From: Nocardia sp. BMG111209
GTDB lineage: Bacteria > Actinomycetota > Actinomycetes > Mycobacteriales > Mycobacteriaceae
DNA: 64,000 nt
Direction of reading: 5' to 3'
NCBI RefSeq assembly: GCF_000381925.1
Contig: NZ_KB907307.1
Coordinates: forward strand, 868,001 to 932,000
Position numbers and translations under genes: made by a program. Below are positions 60,723 to 64,000 of this stretch, in pieces; the first letter of the stretch is position 1, and each line of letters starts with the position of its first letter. Below the pieces are notes generated by a model. The model did no database searches. It was not told where the DNA came from and saw only the letters and a program-made list of their open reading frames with translations.

Positions 60723-61646
60723 TCACCAGTGCGAGCTCACTACATCGCCGACGTTGACGTTGTCGTAGTACCACGCGGCATCGTCGGGGGCGAGGTTGAT
60801 GCAGCCGTGGCTGACGTTCTGGTTGCCCTGCTCGTCCACCGACCACGGCGCCGAGTGGACGAAGACGCCGTCCCAGGTCAACCGCACGGCGTATTCACCG
60901 GTGATCAGGTAGCCGTCCGGGTCGTCGAGCGGGATGCCGATGGTCCGGGAGTCGAATTGTATGGTGCGGAACTTCTCCAGCACCGGGAAGATCCCGTCCG
61001 GCGTCTCCCGGCCCGGCCGCCCCATCGAGGCGGGCATCACCCGCGGCGGTTCGCCCGGCAGATTCACCGTGAAGGTGTGTGCGGACATGTTCGCGTCGGC
61101 GCTGATCCCGCCGTCGGTCGCGAACTGGGTGTGCGTGGTGCCCGCGTCGACGGTGATCCGGCTGGCGATCGGTAGCCCGCCACGCGGATTCCAGACCACC
61201 TCGCGATCGCTGTTCCAGCTGAACGTGCCGTTCAGGGTGTCGACCGCGGTCAGGGTGTCGACCGCGGTGGCGCCGGTGGCGGTCACGGCGACGGATCGCT
61301 GCGCCCGGCCCCGATCACCGACCGGCTCGGCGAACCGGATCGTCACCGGCGCGGCGACGCCGACGGTACTGCCGGCGGCGGGTGACACCGAGGCCACGCG
61401 ATCCACCGCCGACGATGCGGCGGACGCCGGATTCAGCGGCGACGCCGCCGACGCCGGCGTCACGAGCGACGCGACCGGCACCCGGGTCGCCGCCGCCGGG
61501 ACCACCGCCGGCCTCGCATAGACCACCGGCAGGTTCGCCACGGCGGTCGCCGACGGTGCGGCGGCCGCAGTCGCGTTGCCGGGCAAGATGATTGCGAACG
61601 CTGTGATCGCGGTCGCCAGGAACAGATTCCGCATCGTGTCCGGCAT
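60723..61646 (-). CDS. L,D-transpeptidase (YkuD domain) with Ig-like domain
   Basis: 307 residues. Signal peptide (about 1-30), an Ala/Pro/Val linker, an Ig-like domain (about 85-180; PVTIRFAEPVGDRGRAQRSV) and the YkuD catalytic domain with the nucleophile in SHGCINLAPDD and the upstream His in VFVHSAPWS. It makes 3-3 crosslinks in peptidoglycan or attaches wall partners, outside the membrane. The mycobacterial LdtMt enzymes share this build. GGAGGAG precedes the ATG at 61646 (a GTG at 61655 is an alternative). A perfect 18-bp tandem repeat lies in the Ig-like domain. Confidence 0.92.
   Translation of the reverse strand: MPDTMRNLFLATAITAFAIILPGNATAAAAPSATAVANLPVVYARPAVVPAAATRVPVASLVTPASAASPLNPASAASSAVDRVASVSPAAGSTVGVAAPVTIRFAEPVGDRGRAQRSVAVTATGATAVDTLTAVDTLNGTFSWNSDREVVWNPRGGLPIASRITVDAGTTHTQFATDGGISADANMSAHTFTVNLPGEPPRVMPASMGRPGRETPDGIFPVLEKFRTIQFDSRTIGIPLDDPDGYLITGEYAVRLTWDGVFVHSAPWSVDEQGNQNVSHGCINLAPDDAAWYYDNVNVGDVVSSHW
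61233..61268. repeat. 18-bp perfect tandem repeat inside the L,D-transpeptidase gene
   Basis: CAGGGTGTCGACCGCGGT occurs twice in direct succession (61233-61250, 61251-61268). It encodes a duplicated TAVDTL hexapeptide in the Ig-like domain, in frame. Confidence 0.85.
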
Positions 61647-61796
61647 GGCTTCCACTCCTCCGAGGGGCTTGATTATCAGACGCTCAATTTAAAGTCCGAT
61701 GATCGTGCCGCGTCCCTCGTCAGGTGCTGTTCGTGACCGAAATGCCGCTTTCGCAAGCACTTTCGTCGCAATCGGCGATGCGGGGATGCCCTCCGG

Positions 61797-62456
61797 TTAC
61801 CGCGTCGTAACCGCGGTGACGACATCGGTGTGCAGCGCATCGGCGCGCGCGACGATTTCCTCGATCGTCCGCAACGCTCCGGCGAACTCGGCGCCCTCAC
61901 CGTCGGCCAGCGAGGCCACATTGATCGCGATGTTGAGTTGCGAGCTGGTCGCTGCGGCGCGGGCCGCGTCGGCCGCGGCGCCGATATCGGTGATCACGTT
62001 CGGGTTGCCGATGGGGAGCAGATCGGCGGCGAGGCTGAGTACCTCGTCGGCCTCGGCGACGACCGCGGCGGGTACCCGCGCGGCCTCGAGCAGCGCGGCG
62101 GTCACGGCGGCGGTGCGGGCGGCGGCCTGCTCGTCGGTGTCCTTCGGCAGTTTGTAGGCCGCGCCGACCGCGGTGAAGGCGGCGGCATCGGCGTCGGCCA
62201 GCGCCAGCGACCTGGTCCGGGCGGCGTCGGCGGCGGCGATGATGCGGTCGACGACCTCGCGATGCGCGACATCCTTGGCCCGGGTGGTGTACCGGGCGAC
62301 CATCGCGACCAGCGCGGCGCCCTGCGCGGCGTGCAGGGCGGCGACCGCGCCGCCGCCGGGTGCGGGGATCTTGGCCGCGAGATCGTCCAGATAGCCACCC
62401 ACCGACGCTCCCGCGAATGTCGAAATCGACTGCGGCGACGTGGTTTCGGTAGACAT
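61797..62456 (-). CDS. Formiminotetrahydrofolate cyclodeaminase-like protein
   Basis: 219 residues, the FTCD_C/FchA fold. The helix segment LDDLAAKIPAPGGGAVAALH with PAPGGG is the family signature, then AALVAMVARYTTRAK and IGNPNVITDIGAAADAARAA. The family releases ammonia from formimino-tetrahydrofolate or acts as a methenyl-THF cyclohydrolase. With folD close by, a role in one-carbon balance is reasonable. GGAGGGCCGTCC upstream of the ATG at 62456 supplies the ribosome site. Confidence 0.88.
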   Translation of the reverse strand: MSTETTSPQSISTFAGASVGGYLDDLAAKIPAPGGGAVAALHAAQGAALVAMVARYTTRAKDVAHREVVDRIIAAADAARTRSLALADADAAAFTAVGAAYKLPKDTDEQAAARTAAVTAALLEAARVPAAVVAEADEVLSLAADLLPIGNPNVITDIGAAADAARAAATSSQLNIAINVASLADGEGAEFAGALRTIEEIVARADALHTDVVTAVTTR

Positions 62457-62627
62457 GGACGGCCCTCCTGGACGAACGGTCGGTGCGCACCGGATGATGC
62501 GCGTCCGAGCACTACGGTACCGGGTGCCGGGCGGCTGCCCGCGACCACCCGAACCGGGCGCGCGGGCGCGACTCGAGGTTCACCTCGAGTGCGCGGGGGT
62601 TGTCCGAGACCTGCGACGCAGCGTGGG

Positions 62628-62633
62628 TATGGT
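62628..62633 (+). promoter_or_regulatory. Candidate -10 box for a leaderless LLM gene
   Basis: TATGGT ends 6 nt before the ATG at 62640, and no ribosome-binding site is visible. Confidence 0.4.
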
Positions 62634-62639
62634 CGGGTC

Positions 62640-63677
62640 ATGCGTATCGGATTGGGCATCAACTATGCGGGCGGTTTCAAGGAAGTGGCCGCCGAGGTCG
62701 CAGACCTGGAACGGGCCGGTCTGGACATCGTCTTCGTGCCCGAGGCGTACTCTTTCGACGCAGTGAGCGCGCTCGGCTACCTCGCCGCCCGGACCGATCG
62801 GGTGCAGCTGGCGTCGGGCATCCTGCAGCTCTACACCCGCACCCCCACGCTCACGGCCATGTCGGCCGCCGGGCTGGACTACGTCTCCGACGGGCGCTTC
62901 ATCCTCGGCCTCGGCGCGTCCGGCCCGCAGGTGATCGAGGGTTTCCACGGCGTGCCCTACGACGCGCCGATCGGCCGCACCCGCGAGGTCGTCGAGATCT
63001 GCCGCCGGGTGTGGCGCCGCGAGCGGCTGGAGTTCGAGGGCAAGTACTACCGGGTGCCGCTGCCCGCCGAGCGCGGCACCGGGCTGGGCAAACCGTTGAA
63101 GCTGATCAATCATCCGGTGCGCGAACGCATTCCGGTGCTGCTGGCCGCCCTCGGCCCGAAGAACGTGGAGCTGGCCGCGGAGATCGCCGAGGGCTGGCAG
63201 CCGATCTTCTTCCTTCCCGAACGCGCACAGGATGTCTGGGGCGACGCGCTGGCGGCCGGCCGGGCCCGCCGCGATCCGGCGCTCGGTGAGCTGGAGGTGT
63301 TCGCCGGCCCCGCCCTCGCCATCGGCGAGGACGTGGCACCGCTGCTCGAGTTCGTGAAACCCCATCTGGCGCTGTACATCGGCGGTATGGGCGCCAAGGG
63401 CAAGAACTTCTACCACTCCCTGGCCACCAAGTACGGCTACGGCGCCGAGGCGGACCGGATCCAGGAGCTGTACCTGGACGGCAAGAAGGAGGAGGCCGCG
63501 AAGGTGGTGCCGGACGACCTGGTCCGCGACGTCTCGCTGATCGGCCCGGCCGGATTCGTGAAGGAACGGGTGGCGGCGTTCGCGGCGGCCGGTGTCACCG
63601 TGCTGAACGTGGTGCCGATGGCCGCCACTCCCGCCGACCGGGTGAAACTCATCGAGCAGTTGCGCGAACTGGTCTGA
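62640..63677 (+). CDS. F420-dependent LLM-class oxidoreductase
   Basis: 345 residues. The luciferase-like fold opens MRIGLGINYAGGFKEVAAEV, with VPEAYSFDAVSALGYLAART and the glycine-rich FILGLGASGPQVIEGFHG. This LLM type in mycobacteria/nocardiae uses coenzyme F420; the substrate is unknown. Leaderless start likely (TATGGT 6 nt upstream). The 33 nt to the convergent STAS gene hold no clear terminator. Confidence 0.9.
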   Translation: MRIGLGINYAGGFKEVAAEVADLERAGLDIVFVPEAYSFDAVSALGYLAARTDRVQLASGILQLYTRTPTLTAMSAAGLDYVSDGRFILGLGASGPQVIEGFHGVPYDAPIGRTREVVEICRRVWRRERLEFEGKYYRVPLPAERGTGLGKPLKLINHPVRERIPVLLAALGPKNVELAAEIAEGWQPIFFLPERAQDVWGDALAAGRARRDPALGELEVFAGPALAIGEDVAPLLEFVKPHLALYIGGMGAKGKNFYHSLATKYGYGAEADRIQELYLDGKKEEAAKVVPDDLVRDVSLIGPAGFVKERVAAFAAAGVTVLNVVPMAATPADRVKLIEQLRELV

Positions 63678-63710
63678 GCCACGGGCGGTTCGGCGGGCGC
63701 GGCGGCGAAT

Positions 63711-64000
63711 TCAGTTGCCGCGCAACGCGCCGAGCGCCTCGTCCAGCGTGCGGTGCACGGCGAAAACCTGATCCAGATTGGTCATCTTCAGCTGGCGGCC
63801 GGTCGCCGGTCCGTCGGCGACCACCACGATGCGGGTCGAGCCGGCCCGCTGGTGCGCGGCGACGAGGGCGGCCATACCGGCCGAGGCCAGGAAGCTCACC
63901 TGCGACAGGTCGATGATCAGCGCCGCGGGAGCGCCGCCGAGCGTGGTCTCGATCGCCGTCTCCAGTGCGGGAGCGGTTGCCAGGTCGACCTCGCCGGCGA
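63711..64000 (-). CDS. STAS-domain anti-sigma factor antagonist, 3' part (window edge)
   Basis: The last 96 codons of a STAS-domain protein; the start lies beyond the window. AGEVDLATAPALETAIETTL and the core strand LIIDLSQVSFLASAGMAALV contain the phosphorylatable serine position of SpoIIAA-type antagonists (Ser in FLASAG). Such proteins sequester anti-sigma kinases until phosphorylated. Partner genes are outside the window. Confidence 0.88.
   Translation of the reverse strand, partial: AGEVDLATAPALETAIETTLGGAPAALIIDLSQVSFLASAGMAALVAAHQRAGSTRIVVVADGPATGRQLKMTNLDQVFAVHRTLDEALGALRGN

Overview
The window is high-GC, gene-dense DNA from a mycolic-acid actinobacterium, most probably Nocardia or a close relative. 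The grounds are protein content (WhiB regulator, LGFP-repeat envelope protein, CYP136-type P450, F420-type LLM oxidoreductase, RecBCD, urease without UreE), IdeR-type iron boxes, and gene order. From 3.8 to 30.5 kb the order follows the Mycobacterium tuberculosis block Rv1837c-Rv1854c as I remember it: glcB, two CNNM/CBS membrane proteins, guaB1, M56 protease, blaI, a PaaI thioesterase, urease genes, ndh. Lineage-specific insertions sit inside it: a DEAD-box helicase, a siderophore permease operon, and a TetR/MFS/SDR cassette between ureC and ureF. gnd1 is absent where M. tuberculosis has it. No tRNA, rRNA, CRISPR array, insertion sequence or phage gene was seen.

Layout. 0-1.8 kb: start of a membrane-anchored protein, a WhiB-HNH pair, two small ORFs with good ribosome sites and tandem hairpins. 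1.9-3.8 kb: pitA-type phosphate transporter with two small partners. 3.8-14.5 kb (minus strand): malate synthase, a conserved protein labelled as a glycosylase, two CNNM proteins with a structured leader, guaB1, helicase, M56 protease, BlaI. 14.5-18.6 kb: siderophore ABC permease operon divergent from a FhuF-like gene, both flanking an IdeR box, then an IdeR-boxed promoter with a terminator that looks like an ortholog of the iron-sparing sRNA MrsI. 18.6-26.9 kb: thioesterase and urease (ureABC, cassette, ureFGD). 27-30.6 kb: two paralogous secreted proteins and NDH-2. 30.6-35.3 kb: TetR and a cluster of a V/P/E/K-repeat protein, an LGFP membrane protein and a Gly-rich membrane protein. 35.4-38.9 kb: P450, N-formylglutamate amidohydrolase, secreted serine hydrolase. 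39.2-48.1 kb: recC-recB-recD. 48-51.3 kb: TetR with ALDH and SDR. 51.4-56.3 kb: SPFH-GYF protein, proline-rich zinc-ribbon protein and a small membrane protein. 56.6-64 kb: AveC-like protein, glutamine methyltransferase, YdcF, FolD, L,D-transpeptidase, cyclodeaminase, LLM oxidoreductase and a truncated STAS protein.

The three most interesting signals are: (1) a 626-residue protein made of 22- and 12-residue V/P/E/K repeats resembling eukaryotic articulins/alveolins, encoded next to a protein that could bridge membrane and cell wall; (2) the MrsI-like iron sRNA; (3) an SPFH protein with a C-terminal GYF domain followed by a neighbour carrying about thirteen PPPLPG motifs, i.e. a plausible ligand-receptor pair encoded side by side.
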